Below are positions 35,932-44,863 of a stretch of DNA of 64,000 nt, one piece after another. Made by a program: the position numbers and the translations under genes. This stretch comes from Psychrobacter sp. I-STPA6b (lineage in GTDB: Bacteria > Pseudomonadota > Gammaproteobacteria > Pseudomonadales > Moraxellaceae): positions 62,001 to 126,000 of the forward strand of contig NZ_VEWM01000070.1 of the NCBI RefSeq assembly GCF_020662265.1, in the 5' to 3' direction. The notes below the pieces were generated by a model, which was not told the DNA's origin, did no database searches, and saw nothing but the letters and a program-made list of their open reading frames with translations. Numbering within the stretch: position 1 is the first letter of the stretch; every line of letters starts with the position of its first letter.

Positions 35932-38010
35932 ATGGATACCGCCTTATTATTATCTGGCGTTTTGGGTCTTGGTATAGCAGCACAATGGCTGGCTTGGTAT
36001 TTAAAACAACCCTCCATCTTATTTCTCTTGCTCATCGGTATTCTCGTTGGCCCTGTCTTACACTATCTTAATCCCGATGCTGTACTTGGAGACTTACTAT
36101 TTCCCTTTATTTCACTTGGGGTTGCGGTAATTTTATTTGAAGGCTCGCTGACTCTAGAGTTTGAGGAGATTAAACAGCACGGTAAAGTCGTACAAATGTT
36201 GGTATCTCTTGGAGTAGTAATTACCATCGCCGTTGTTGCACTATCAACATACCTATTATTTGATGTCGATCCACTGATAGCCCTACTCTTTGGCTCTTTG
36301 GTCTGTGTGACTGGTCCAACAGTGATTATGCCTCTGCTACGCAGTGTGCGACCTAACAAAACCATTTCTAATATCTTAAAATGGGAAGGCATCATCATTG
36401 ACCCGATTGGGGCAATTGCGGTGGTCTTGGTCTATGAATATATCATCTCTGGTGACGAAGCCAATGGCTTGTTGTTATTTGGTGAGATTGTCGTTATCGC
36501 CTCAGTTATTGGTATGTTTGGTGCATGGGTACTGGCATTTTTAATGAAAAAACACATGGTGCCAGAGTATTTACGTAATGTATTTACCCTTGCCTTTGTA
36601 CTGGTACTATTTTCTATTTCCAACCACCTAGAGCATGAGTCAGGGCTACTGGCTGTTACGGTGATGGGAGTCGCACTGGCGAACTGGAAAGGTTTTCCAC
36701 GTGACCATATATTAGAGTTTAATGAGTCCTTAACCGTTCTATTAATCTCTGTACTCTTTATTGTCCTAGCAGCTCGTGTAGAGCTAACAAGCTTATTAAG
36801 TGTTGGTTTTGCTGGCTTAACACTGCTGGCTATTGTTATGTTTGTTGCTCGTCCACTGGCAGTATGGGCTTCATCCATCGGCTCATCACTAAAAACTTCA
36901 GAAAAATTGATGATTAGCTGGATTGGTCCTCGAGGTATTGTGGCAGCAGCCATCTCATCCCTATTTGCCATTCGTCTACAAGAGTATGATATTAAGGGTG
37001 TTGAGTTATTAGTTCCTTTAGTGTTTATGGTCATTATCGGTACGGTACTGATTCAAGGTCTGGGGGCAAAGCTAATTGGTAACTTACTTGGTGTACGTGA
37101 ACCTGCCAGCAACGGGGTACTGATTGTTGGTTCAAACCCAGTGGCATTACTGGTAGCAGAGTCGTTAAGAGACCAAGGTTTTGAAGTATTGGTCGCGCAT
37201 AACAACTATACCAATATCGCCAAAGCTCGTATGAATGGGCTACGCACTTATTTTGGTAATCCGGTTTCTGACCATGCAGATCGTCATTTAGATTTAATCG
37301 GGATTGGACATCTGTTTGCTATGAGTATGGATAAGGAAATGAACACTCTTGCCGAGTTACATTTCCGCCATGAGTTCGGTGAACAGAAGATTTACCGTTT
37401 AAAATTTAGCGATGATAAATCGAAAAATGAACGAGATGAAAAACAATCTAGCTTTAAATCACGCTGGTTATTTGGTAAAGATGCCACTTATACCAAAATG
37501 GCAAGTATGATCTCCAAAAAAGCACGCATTAAAATTACTAATATCACTGATAGCTACAGCTTTAGCCAATACCGTGCAGATAACAAGCAATTTATCCCAC
37601 TATATACTGTCGATAAAGAAGGTCGATTGGGGGTAATTACAGATAGCTTTGATAACGAAATCCCTCAAGACCGTAAACTGGTTGCACTGGTGATTGAAGA
37701 TGAAGTTCAACCTAAAGTAGTCGATGTCACAGAAAAACAGGAGCAAGCTCGTGCTTTAGCAGATGCTCACTTTGAATCAACCGCTAAAGCACCTGAAAAG
37801 CGTAAACACAAAGAGTTGCTAGAAGAAGCCATCTTGGGGTCAACCTATACCAATACTGCAAACTTAGAAGCAGTTAAACGACCAGTAGAGCCAACGACTA
37901 AAAAGTCAATTGCCTCACATACCAACGGCAATGCACAAGCACCCAAAAAAGCAAATGGCGCACTTGACCCTAAGCGACTACCAGATACTGATGCTACAAA
38001 AGACAGTTAA
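35932..38010 (+). CDS. CPA1-family Na+/H+ antiporter with C-terminal nucleotide-binding-like domain
   Basis: The N-terminal 400 residues contain about 12 membrane helices with CPA1 (NhaP-like) elements: ILFLLLIGILVGP, ILFEGSLTLEF, CVTGPTVIMPLL and WEGIIIDPIGA, the last holding the conserved Asp-Pro of the transport site, then ISWIGPRGIVAAAISSLFA. Residues about 400-480 form a Rossmann-like TrkA_N domain (GVLIVGSNPVALLVAESL). A basic and then disordered Lys/Ala/Thr/Pro tail fills the last 90 residues. It is expected to exchange Na+ or K+ for protons across the inner membrane. It is a single gene ending in a good terminator. Confidence 0.92.
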   Translation: MDTALLLSGVLGLGIAAQWLAWYLKQPSILFLLLIGILVGPVLHYLNPDAVLGDLLFPFISLGVAVILFEGSLTLEFEEIKQHGKVVQMLVSLGVVITIAVVALSTYLLFDVDPLIALLFGSLVCVTGPTVIMPLLRSVRPNKTISNILKWEGIIIDPIGAIAVVLVYEYIISGDEANGLLLFGEIVVIASVIGMFGAWVLAFLMKKHMVPEYLRNVFTLAFVLVLFSISNHLEHESGLLAVTVMGVALANWKGFPRDHILEFNESLTVLLISVLFIVLAARVELTSLLSVGFAGLTLLAIVMFVARPLAVWASSIGSSLKTSEKLMISWIGPRGIVAAAISSLFAIRLQEYDIKGVELLVPLVFMVIIGTVLIQGLGAKLIGNLLGVREPASNGVLIVGSNPVALLVAESLRDQGFEVLVAHNNYTNIAKARMNGLRTYFGNPVSDHADRHLDLIGIGHLFAMSMDKEMNTLAELHFRHEFGEQKIYRLKFSDDKSKNERDEKQSSFKSRWLFGKDATYTKMASMISKKARIKITNITDSYSFSQYRADNKQFIPLYTVDKEGRLGVITDSFDNEIPQDRKLVALVIEDEVQPKVVDVTEKQEQARALADAHFESTAKAPEKRKHKELLEEAILGSTYTNTANLEAVKRPVEPTTKKSIASHTNGNAQAPKKANGALDPKRLPDTDATKDS

Positions 38011-38065
38011 GTTATATATGTGGCATCTTGTCTCATAGCTAATCAGTCAATAACCATAATCCATA

Positions 38066-38095
38066 AAAAAGCTGAGTCTTAGGCTCAGCTTTTTA
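38066..38095. terminator. Bidirectional terminator between antiporter and tmk
   Basis: AAAAAGCTGAG pairs with CTCAGCTTTTT around a short loop. The A and T runs make it symmetrical, serving the convergent antiporter (plus) and tmk (minus) genes. Confidence 0.9.
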
Positions 38096-38146
38096 TTATT
38101 ATCATTAGCTTAAATTGAATCTTAGACTCTTAAATTCAAGCAATCA

Positions 38147-38776
38147 TCACAACTCACAGTTATGAGAAATAACCTGCCATACTCGCTGAGCCACCTCATC
38201 CACATCACCACTGGCATCCACTCTCTGTACTCGCTTAGGGTCTTGCTGATGCTGATACGCATATCCCTGATGCACTCTACTAAAAAATGCCACCGCTTCT
38301 TGCTCAAATCTATCAGCCACACTACGTTTTGCTGCTCTTTCAATGCCTTCTATCACTGGCAAATCTAGCCAAATGGTAATATCTGGTAGCCGAGAGACAA
38401 ACTGCTGAATCAAGCCTTGCACCTTGTCTAAAACAAGTGCATCACCACAACCACGCCCAAAACCCTGATACGCCATACTCGAATCAATAAAGCGATCACA
38501 AATCACCCATTTGCCTGCATCTAATGCGGGTAAAATAACTTGCTGTAAATGGTCACAACGGGCAGCAAACATTAACAACAGCTCTGTATCATCACTAATC
38601 TGAGTTTCAGGGGCTAATAATAACGTCCGTAACTGTTCTGCAAAGTCACTGCCTCCAGGCTCACGGGTACGCACAAAATCTATCCCTTGCGCTTGTAAAC
38701 GCTGACATAGCTGATTAATGGCGGTCGTCTTTCCAACACCTTCTGTTCCCTCAAAGCTAATAAAACGTGCGTGCAT
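38147..38776 (-). CDS. tmk: Thymidylate kinase
   Basis: Tmk phosphorylates dTMP to dTDP. The P-loop is FEGTEGVGKTTAINQL at the N-terminus, followed by TREPGGSDFAEQLR, the DRFIDSSMAYQGFGRG motif, and DLPVIEGIERAAKR with a lid segment. I start at the ATG at 38776 (MHARFISFEGTEG, 209 residues). The ATG at 38800 would add eight residues not seen in the family. mltG lies upstream on the same strand with 81 bases between, the usual mltG-tmk order. Confidence 0.95.
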   Translation of the reverse strand: MHARFISFEGTEGVGKTTAINQLCQRLQAQGIDFVRTREPGGSDFAEQLRTLLLAPETQISDDTELLLMFAARCDHLQQVILPALDAGKWVICDRFIDSSMAYQGFGRGCGDALVLDKVQGLIQQFVSRLPDITIWLDLPVIEGIERAAKRSVADRFEQEAVAFFSRVHQGYAYQHQQDPKRVQRVDASGDVDEVAQRVWQVISHNCEL

Positions 38777-38857
38777 AACAACTCCAAATAAGACAAGCAA
38801 TAACTATCAATAAGAATGTAGCACCTAAGAGCATACCAGAGTCACCATCACTTCTGG

Positions 38858-40069
38858 TTACTGCGACTGCTGGCGAATGACTTTTAGGTACTCTTGGACA
38901 GCACGATTATGCTCTGCTAATGTTTTACTAAATTTATGCCCACCTGTCCCCGTAGCCACAAAATATAACGCATCACTATCAGCAGGATGCAAGGCTGCCT
39001 CAATAGAAGCTTTTGAAGGTAGTGCAATCGGGGTTGGTGGTAGGCCATCTATTTGGTAAGTATTATATGCCGTTGCCTCATTGATATCTTTACGGCGAAT
39101 ATTACCGTCATAACGCTCACCCATACCATAGATAATCGTTGGGTCTGTTTGTAAGCGCATACCTTGATTGAGGCGGTTCACAAACACTGCTGATACCAAT
39201 GGACGCTCACTAGCAATGCCTGTTTCTTTCTCGATAATGGATGCCATAATCAGTGCTTCATATGGCGTTTTATAAGGTAAATTCTCTGCTCGAGAAGCCC
39301 AAGCTTCATCTAAAGCTTGCTGTTGTATTTGGTATAAATCTGCCAAAATCTGCTTATCTGTTGTGCCTTCAGCATAATGATAGGTGTTTGGGCTAAACCA
39401 CCCTTCCAGATTATCAACAAACTCACCCTCAGGTGTATAAGCATCAATCCCCAACGCTTGCTTTAATGGCATTTTTGGACGACCCTGCTCATCTAATACT
39501 TCTAATGTCACACCTGATGTATTGGCTAAGTTATGATATAAATCTTGTGCCGTTTTACCTTCAATAATCTGTATCTGTACTAAAGCGATCTGCTCGCCCG
39601 CCTCAAGTACATTAAGCATCTGCATTAAACTGGGGTTTTCTGGAAGCTCGTAAGTACCTGCATTTAATGGTGTATTAACTTGTGTTTTGATATAAAACTT
39701 CGCTAAAGTGGCAGAAAATAAAGGCACAGCTCCCTGAAACTGAGGCAATAAACCATAATAAGTATCCCCATCACTGACTTCTATTTTTTGTGCAGGTTGA
39801 GTCAGGTGACCAAATAATGTCTGATAAGTCATCACTGCTAAAAACAGCAACATTAATCCAAACACTAACAAAAGCTGATAGCTTCTTTTTGCAAATATAG
39901 AGACATCATCTTTTCTATATTTTCTGGGCTTGCCTTCACAAATTAGAGTGCTGTCTTTGACTGGTACGCTATCTTTACTTTCTGGTTTTGTGCTTGATGC
40001 TATCGCTTTTGATGTGTCGTTGTTAGACAGATGAGCCGTTTCAGGTATCTGGTCGTTTTGGTTACTCAT
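38858..40069 (-). CDS. mltG: Endolytic murein transglycosylase MltG
   Basis: MltG cleaves nascent glycan strands at the inner membrane and sets their length. The 403-residue protein has a polar cytoplasmic N-terminus (about 1-62), one membrane helix (about 66-86), a LysM-like region, then the YceG domain with the catalytic Glu in ASIIEKETG, LQTDPTIIYGMG and GLPPTPIALPSKASIEAALHP. The N-terminal cytoplasmic part is about 40 residues longer than in E. coli. Its normal upstream partner pabC is 1.5 kb away because two foreign-looking ORFs lie between them. Confidence 0.95.
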   Translation of the reverse strand: MSNQNDQIPETAHLSNNDTSKAIASSTKPESKDSVPVKDSTLICEGKPRKYRKDDVSIFAKRSYQLLLVFGLMLLFLAVMTYQTLFGHLTQPAQKIEVSDGDTYYGLLPQFQGAVPLFSATLAKFYIKTQVNTPLNAGTYELPENPSLMQMLNVLEAGEQIALVQIQIIEGKTAQDLYHNLANTSGVTLEVLDEQGRPKMPLKQALGIDAYTPEGEFVDNLEGWFSPNTYHYAEGTTDKQILADLYQIQQQALDEAWASRAENLPYKTPYEALIMASIIEKETGIASERPLVSAVFVNRLNQGMRLQTDPTIIYGMGERYDGNIRRKDINEATAYNTYQIDGLPPTPIALPSKASIEAALHPADSDALYFVATGTGGHKFSKTLAEHNRAVQEYLKVIRQQSQ

Positions 40070-40227
40070 ATGCAGATCACAGAAAAAAATTTGCTAAAAT
40101 CTAGCATTGTATGGGTAAGTTTTCAATGGGTTTTCACAATGAGACCATAAAAAGCATTATTACTTCGCTTCACAATCTATCATCATGTTAAACTAATTTT
40201 TTCTCAAACAGACTAATAAATGAGCCA

Positions 40228-40998
40228 ATGAACTTACAATTTAACCAAAGTTTGGCAAAAAACTATCGCTCAGCATCACAAATTATCAGAGTATTAAGTG
40301 AAGCATGGGTAAAAGATAATGGCTACTGCCCTCTTTGCGGTCATTTCCCTTTAAACGGATTTACTAACAACAAGCCTGTTGCAGACTTTTTTTGTTCACA
40401 TTGTCATGAACAATATGAACTTAAAAGTAAAAAAGCTAAATTAAGCAATATCATTAATGATGGGGCATATGCCACCATGATTGAGCGCATCACTTCTGAT
40501 AATAATCCTAACTTCTTCTTTTTGACTTATTCTCCACAGTTTTATGTCAATAATTTTATTATTATTCCCAAACACTTTTTTTCTACTGAAATGATAATCA
40601 GACGAAAACCCCTACCAGCATCAGCAAAACGGGCAGGCTGGATAGGATGTAATATTGATTTAAGAAAAGTTCCTGAAACTGGTAAGGTGTTTTTAGTTAA
40701 AAATCAAAAAGTTATTAATCACGATACTGTAAAGCAACAATTTCACAAGACACTCTTTCTACGCCAACAAAAACTAGAAGTAAGAGGCTGGACGCTATCT
40801 GTTCTACATTGTATTGAAAAACTACCAACTCAATTTACTTTACAACAAGCATATGAATTTTCAGAGATTTTAAAACAAAAGTATCCAAATAATAATCACA
40901 TTAAAGCCAAAATACGTCAACAACTGCAATTGCTCCGTGACCATGGAATGATTGAGTTCCTAGGTAGAGGAAAATATAAAAGACTCGAAAAAAGTTAA
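40228..40998 (+). CDS. DpnI-type methyl-directed restriction endonuclease (G-m6A-TC)
   Basis: Full-length homologue of Streptococcus pneumoniae DpnI (256 against 254 residues), an enzyme that cuts GATC only when the adenine is methylated. Key residues fall at the same numbers as in DpnI: zinc ligands Cys34, Cys37, Cys56 and Cys59; the PD-(D/E)xK site Asp53, Glu64 and Lys66 in PVADF and YELKSKK; and Trp138 in KRAGWIGCNIDL. The C-terminal winged-helix domain (about 180-256) ends in IKAKIRQQLQLLRDHGMIEFLGRGKYKR. The gene is AT-rich and on the opposite strand to pabC and mltG, between which it sits. No methyltransferase is beside it. Activity would require a host without Dam-type methylation. Confidence 0.95.
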   Translation: MNLQFNQSLAKNYRSASQIIRVLSEAWVKDNGYCPLCGHFPLNGFTNNKPVADFFCSHCHEQYELKSKKAKLSNIINDGAYATMIERITSDNNPNFFFLTYSPQFYVNNFIIIPKHFFSTEMIIRRKPLPASAKRAGWIGCNIDLRKVPETGKVFLVKNQKVINHDTVKQQFHKTLFLRQQKLEVRGWTLSVLHCIEKLPTQFTLQQAYEFSEILKQKYPNNNHIKAKIRQQLQLLRDHGMIEFLGRGKYKRLEKS

Positions 40999-41014
40999 AC
41001 ACAAATAAAGTCTT

Positions 41015-41529
41015 TTATAGATGGTTTCTATCCTGCTCATCCCTGTCATTCCAAAGAGGTAGCAAACTACTGGCAACTATGCGGTCATGGTAGATATGAG
41101 GTGGATATTCATCATCTATCTCATCATCTATCTCATCATTTATCTTAAAAAAGTGCTGACCATCAAAATACGCTACCAAACGATTTTTAACTGTATGATT
41201 CCACTGCCATAACATTGTAAAAGGATTGTTCACTGGTTTAGTAAATGCTTGAGAGCAAACAGTGAGAGAGCAGGATATTTCCTCATTAGGAGTAATATAA
41301 ACGCCTTGCTTTTTTATTTCGTCCGCATTGTTTGCATATTGATAAATACCACCATAAGCAATAAATTTTTTAAAATCAGAAAAATAGATAACACCAACTG
41401 CCTGTGATGTCCAACTGTCAATATGGGTTATCTTATTTGGATTTTTTTTGCAAGTCGACATAAGTCATCAAATACACAATAACGACGATACATCAACGGT
41501 AAGCGGTTATCTAAATAAATAGTACTCAT
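41015..41529 (-). pseudogene. ORF of unknown function, probably frameshifted (or switchable) at an A8 run
   Basis: The open frame as it stands is 41015-41461 (148 residues, starting MSTCKKNPNKI), with weak ribosome binding. Just upstream another frame starts at an ATG at 41529 and reads MSTIYLDNRLPLMYRRYCV, then DDLCRLAKK, before stopping. The two meet at eight consecutive A (T8 at 41442-41449 on the plus strand). One extra A would join them into a 171-residue protein. The C-terminal part contains the repeats DEIDDEIDDE, encoded by a 12-base tandem repeat (41111-41146). No family is recognised. It converges on the DpnI gene with 16 bases between stops, so the two probably arrived together. 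Confidence 0.5.
41111..41146. repeat. 12-base tandem repeat, three copies
   Basis: ATCATCTATCTC occurs twice perfectly, followed by ATCATTTATCTT. The unit length is a multiple of three, so copy-number change would alter the acidic DEID-type segment of the overlapping ORF without a frameshift. Confidence 0.85.
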
Positions 41530-41610
41530 TTTTCATTCTATTAAACAATTAATTTGAAAAAATTATTGATCAATAAAATATTTCAAACAACCTTTACTTA
41601 CAATAATAGA

Positions 41611-42690
41611 TCAATTGTATAGAACACTTGCGTAGGCAAAAGTTATCTTATTATCATCAACGATCAACTCAGCCACAGGCATAATGCCTCGTACCGCATT
41701 ACAAAAAAACAAGCCTGTTAACCTTGTAATGTCCTTATCTTCCAAATGTCTTTCTATGATGGGATAGGTAGTCTTATCAAAACTATCCATTAAAACCTGA
41801 CGCATTACACCATTTACACCAGAGCGGTCTATTGGTGGTGTAAACCACTGTGCATCTGTTGCATCTGTATCTAGTTGATAAAAAACATTACTCATTGTTC
41901 CTTCAACCCAATACCCGAACATATCCTGTACCAGTCCCTCTGCTAATGGGTTTGACAAATGAGCAGGCATTCTTGCTTGCTGTTGCTTTAACTCAGCACT
42001 TGCCAAGACATTATCCAGACGATTTAATGTTTTTAGTCCAGCTAGTGTGGGAGGAATACAAGAAATTCTGGATTGCAGGGTCATAGCAGTAATAGCAGGT
42101 TGAATAGGGACTTCTGCTAAAATTTGGGAGATTAAAGAATAAGGTAACTGGGAGGCTAATAAATTTGTTATTTTTGGTGGTGGCTCTGTTGCCCATACAC
42201 CAATATAAATATCACATCCATTATCCGTATCATGAATAGAAAATCCATAACCACGTATATTTTGTGCTTGGCGTGTGACAATGACTTTTATCATGCCTAT
42301 ATCAATGATACGTGCATAATAGCTAATGTGTTGCCACAATAAAAGTTGTTGTGATTTAGGCAAATAGAGCTGTAGGGCTGTTGCATGAGTATGAATACGG
42401 TGCTGATGATATTTCTGCCAATAGACCTTACCAGCTTGTACTTTCATGGTGCTAAAAAAACCATCACCATACGCTATTGCCCGATGACTAACTGGCAACA
42501 AGGGCTCGATAAGCTCAGCATCATTAGTTTTATCAATATCACTGCAATCATCAGTGACTGACTCTGTCTCTATTACCTCTAGAGCTTCAGGGCTAAAACG
42601 AAACCAACGCATTTTAGGTATAAAATGCGCCCTACTCTGTTGAAAAGCCACTGGTGAGGATAAGGCAGAGTTCATCACTGAGTACATCAA
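41611..42690 (-). CDS. pabC: Aminodeoxychorismate lyase PabC
   Basis: PabC is a PLP enzyme of aminotransferase class IV that releases 4-aminobenzoate for folate synthesis. Family elements are SHRAIAYGDGFFSTMKV, QRHRIHTHA-type sequence, the PLP lysine region AGLKTLNRLDNVLA, and VEGTMSNVFYQL near the C-terminus, then DRSGVNGVMRQVL. It has 359 residues against about 270 usually. The excess is an N-terminal region of about 70 residues, including an acidic stretch at about 35-60. pabC, mltG and tmk are normally consecutive, and here 1.5 kb separates pabC from mltG. Confidence 0.9.
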   Translation of the reverse strand: MMYSVMNSALSSPVAFQQSRAHFIPKMRWFRFSPEALEVIETESVTDDCSDIDKTNDAELIEPLLPVSHRAIAYGDGFFSTMKVQAGKVYWQKYHQHRIHTHATALQLYLPKSQQLLLWQHISYYARIIDIGMIKVIVTRQAQNIRGYGFSIHDTDNGCDIYIGVWATEPPPKITNLLASQLPYSLISQILAEVPIQPAITAMTLQSRISCIPPTLAGLKTLNRLDNVLASAELKQQQARMPAHLSNPLAEGLVQDMFGYWVEGTMSNVFYQLDTDATDAQWFTPPIDRSGVNGVMRQVLMDSFDKTTYPIIERHLEDKDITRLTGLFFCNAVRGIMPVAELIVDDNKITFAYASVLYN

Positions 42691-42791
42691 TTTATTTTGA
42701 GAAAAAGATTTTAAGTGTTTGTGAGTGGTGAGTCATTATCAAGCCACCACGACAAACTTAAGTTAAAATACGCTTAATATAGGTTCTAAGA

Positions 42792-43514
42792 TTATTTTTT
42801 CAAAATCAACATACAGCTATAAAACTCACATTTTGCCAGTTCAACTTGCTGTCCACCCACTTCTTTATTTTTAACAATCTGTCCCATTAAAATATTTTCT
42901 ACCAAAGCACCACCACTTTCTCCCATCAGATTATGAGCCAATTGATAGGCTTTTTTGGCATGCTCAATACTGGTTTTCTTTTCAGCATCTGAGTCTTTAG
43001 GGTTGGCATAATACCAGCCAATTTCCAAATAATCATTTGAATCTATGATATCAAGATAGGGATCATTATCTTTCACAAAGCGATATTTTGTCGCAGAATT
43101 ACTGGCATAGTCTAAGCTGTTTTCATCACTACTGGTCACTGAGCCAAAAACTTTTTTCATTTTATCAATTTCATTGATAGCATAAGTATCACCACTGCCT
43201 GATGACCAGCTTTTTGTATCATACACAACGGGTGTACCCTGCTCATCTGCATTGGTTGCTTGACCTGTTGTATTCGTCTCTTGCTCAGCACTGCTACTAC
43301 CATTGACTTCAACTGAGGCTTCTTTTTCCGTATCTGCCTCTGGTGTGACACTATCAGCTTGTTTATTACAAGCAACCAGTGCAAAGCTCATTACCCCTAC
43401 CAGCAAAGAAGCGCTGATACCCTTATATAAAGAAGCAGATTTTTGACTGCTGGTATGAAACCATGATAAGCACTGATTGGCAATATGCGACTTTTTAATC
43501 ATAGTGAATCTCAA
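42792..43514 (-). CDS. Predicted lipoprotein with disordered linker, function unknown
   Basis: The 240-residue protein has an unusually long N-region (about 28 residues) before a hydrophobic core and a lipobox LVAC with Cys near residue 49. A better-fitting start may be the second Met at residue 5. The next 45 residues are Glu/Thr/Ser/Ala-rich, a linker typical of surface lipoproteins. The C-terminal domain (about 95-240) includes helical EKKTSIEHAKKAYQLAHNLMG, and ends with two cysteines (AKCEFYSCMLI) that may form a disulfide. No family recognised. Confidence 0.75.
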   Translation of the reverse strand: MRFTMIKKSHIANQCLSWFHTSSQKSASLYKGISASLLVGVMSFALVACNKQADSVTPEADTEKEASVEVNGSSSAEQETNTTGQATNADEQGTPVVYDTKSWSSGSGDTYAINEIDKMKKVFGSVTSSDENSLDYASNSATKYRFVKDNDPYLDIIDSNDYLEIGWYYANPKDSDAEKKTSIEHAKKAYQLAHNLMGESGGALVENILMGQIVKNKEVGGQQVELAKCEFYSCMLILKK

Positions 43515-43862
43515 CCTTCTTGAATAGTTTGCATGCTACGATAATATAAAATGATGACAAAATAAGCGAAAACTACCTTATTGGAGGTATCATAAGTATC
43601 AAGCGTATTTATAGACGCTTTTTCTTATTATTTTTCGTTTATGTTCATCTAAATCATATGATATAAATATCAGGTATTTATCGCTATTATCCTGTAGTGT
43701 ACCTAAGTTCTTTTAATTTAACTATACCTAGTATTTATCACAATATCAGTACTATTTCGCATACCTCACATTGTATATGTATATTTGTTATTATTGCTTA
43801 ATATATCATCAATAAAATAAGCCAAATCAATCAAGATATCAATTCTAATTTAGGAAGCTCAA
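43515..43862. other. Divergent intergenic region lipoprotein / aroE
   Basis: About 350 very AT-rich bases between divergent genes. I see no coding-like ORF and no structured RNA. It holds the two promoters, which could not be assigned. Confidence 0.5.
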
Positions 43863-44672
43863 ATGACCCAGCATTTTATCGTTATTGGCAATCCCATTGC
43901 CCATAGTAAATCCCCTGACATTCACCAAAACTTTGCCCAGCAAGTTGGCTTAGACATTCGTTATGCTCGCCAATACTGCCCTGATGATAAAGACAGCTTT
44001 ACCGCAGTGGTTGAGGCATTTTTTGCAGGTGGTGGTGTGGGGGCAAATGTCACCGTACCTTTTAAACAGATGGCATTTGAGCTATGTGCAGGGCGAGGTG
44101 GGCTATCCAATCATGCCCAAGTTGCAGGGGCAGTCAATACACTACTGCTTAAAGATGGGCAAATCTTTGGTGATAATACAGACGGTCAAGGCTTGGTCAA
44201 TCATATTATGCAATTAGGCTGGCAGTTAGAGGGGGCAAATATTGCCATTATTGGGGCAGGTGGGGCAACTCGAGGCGTTATTTTGCCGTTGATAGAAGCA
44301 GGAGTCAGGCAGATAAGTATTGCCAATCGCACCCTAAACAAGGCTGAAACACTTGTCCAAGAGCTACAACATGCCAGCCCACAAATCGCCCAAGCCAAGA
44401 TATCCGTATCCACCATTGAGCAGTTAACTGGGCAGTTTGATATGATTATCAATGCCACGTCTATTGGGCTATCAGGTGACATGCTACCACTATCTGATAC
44501 CCTAACTTGCAACCATGCTTACGATATGATGTATGGTCGAGAATTGCCCTTTTTACAACACTTTACTAAGCAAGGGGCAACAATCTCTGATGGTTATGGT
44601 ATGTTAATTGGGCAAGCAAAATTAAGCTTTGAGCGATGGACGGGGAAAATTGTAAAAAATACCCTAATATAA
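43863..44672 (+). CDS. aroE: Shikimate dehydrogenase
   Basis: AroE reduces 3-dehydroshikimate to shikimate with NADPH in aromatic amino acid synthesis. Visible are VIGNPIAHSKSPDIH at the N-terminus, the catalytic Lys in GANVTVPFKQ, Asp in DNTDGQG, the NADPH-binding IIGAGGATRGVILPL, the NRT motif in IANRTLNK, and the C-terminal DGYGMLIGQAKLSFE. The 269-residue length is normal. Codon composition seems more GC-rich than its neighbours at the 5' end, but nothing suggests transfer. Confidence 0.97.
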   Translation: MTQHFIVIGNPIAHSKSPDIHQNFAQQVGLDIRYARQYCPDDKDSFTAVVEAFFAGGGVGANVTVPFKQMAFELCAGRGGLSNHAQVAGAVNTLLLKDGQIFGDNTDGQGLVNHIMQLGWQLEGANIAIIGAGGATRGVILPLIEAGVRQISIANRTLNKAETLVQELQHASPQIAQAKISVSTIEQLTGQFDMIINATSIGLSGDMLPLSDTLTCNHAYDMMYGRELPFLQHFTKQGATISDGYGMLIGQAKLSFERWTGKIVKNTLI

Positions 44673-44863
44673 AAAGCAAATCAGCTAAGTAACTAGAAAC
44701 TCAAGCAATATCATAACTAATATTTCTCAAACACCTGTTCACCAATGAATAAAAGTTATTGGTTATATTTAATGTCATAGAAATTGTTTATACTAATTTA
44801 TATAGAATCATTATTGTTATTCTCACCATACTAAACTCACAAGCACAATGAATAAGGACTGAT

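Noticed and set aside
36432..37034. 200-codon minus-strand ORF inside the antiporter gene
   Set aside because: It is the antisense of strongly supported transmembrane-helix codons. Its Thr/Ser-rich product is an artefact of that.
40228..41529. Classical restriction-modification pair
   Set aside because: The partner ORF has no methyltransferase motifs, and a DpnI-type enzyme needs no protective methylase.
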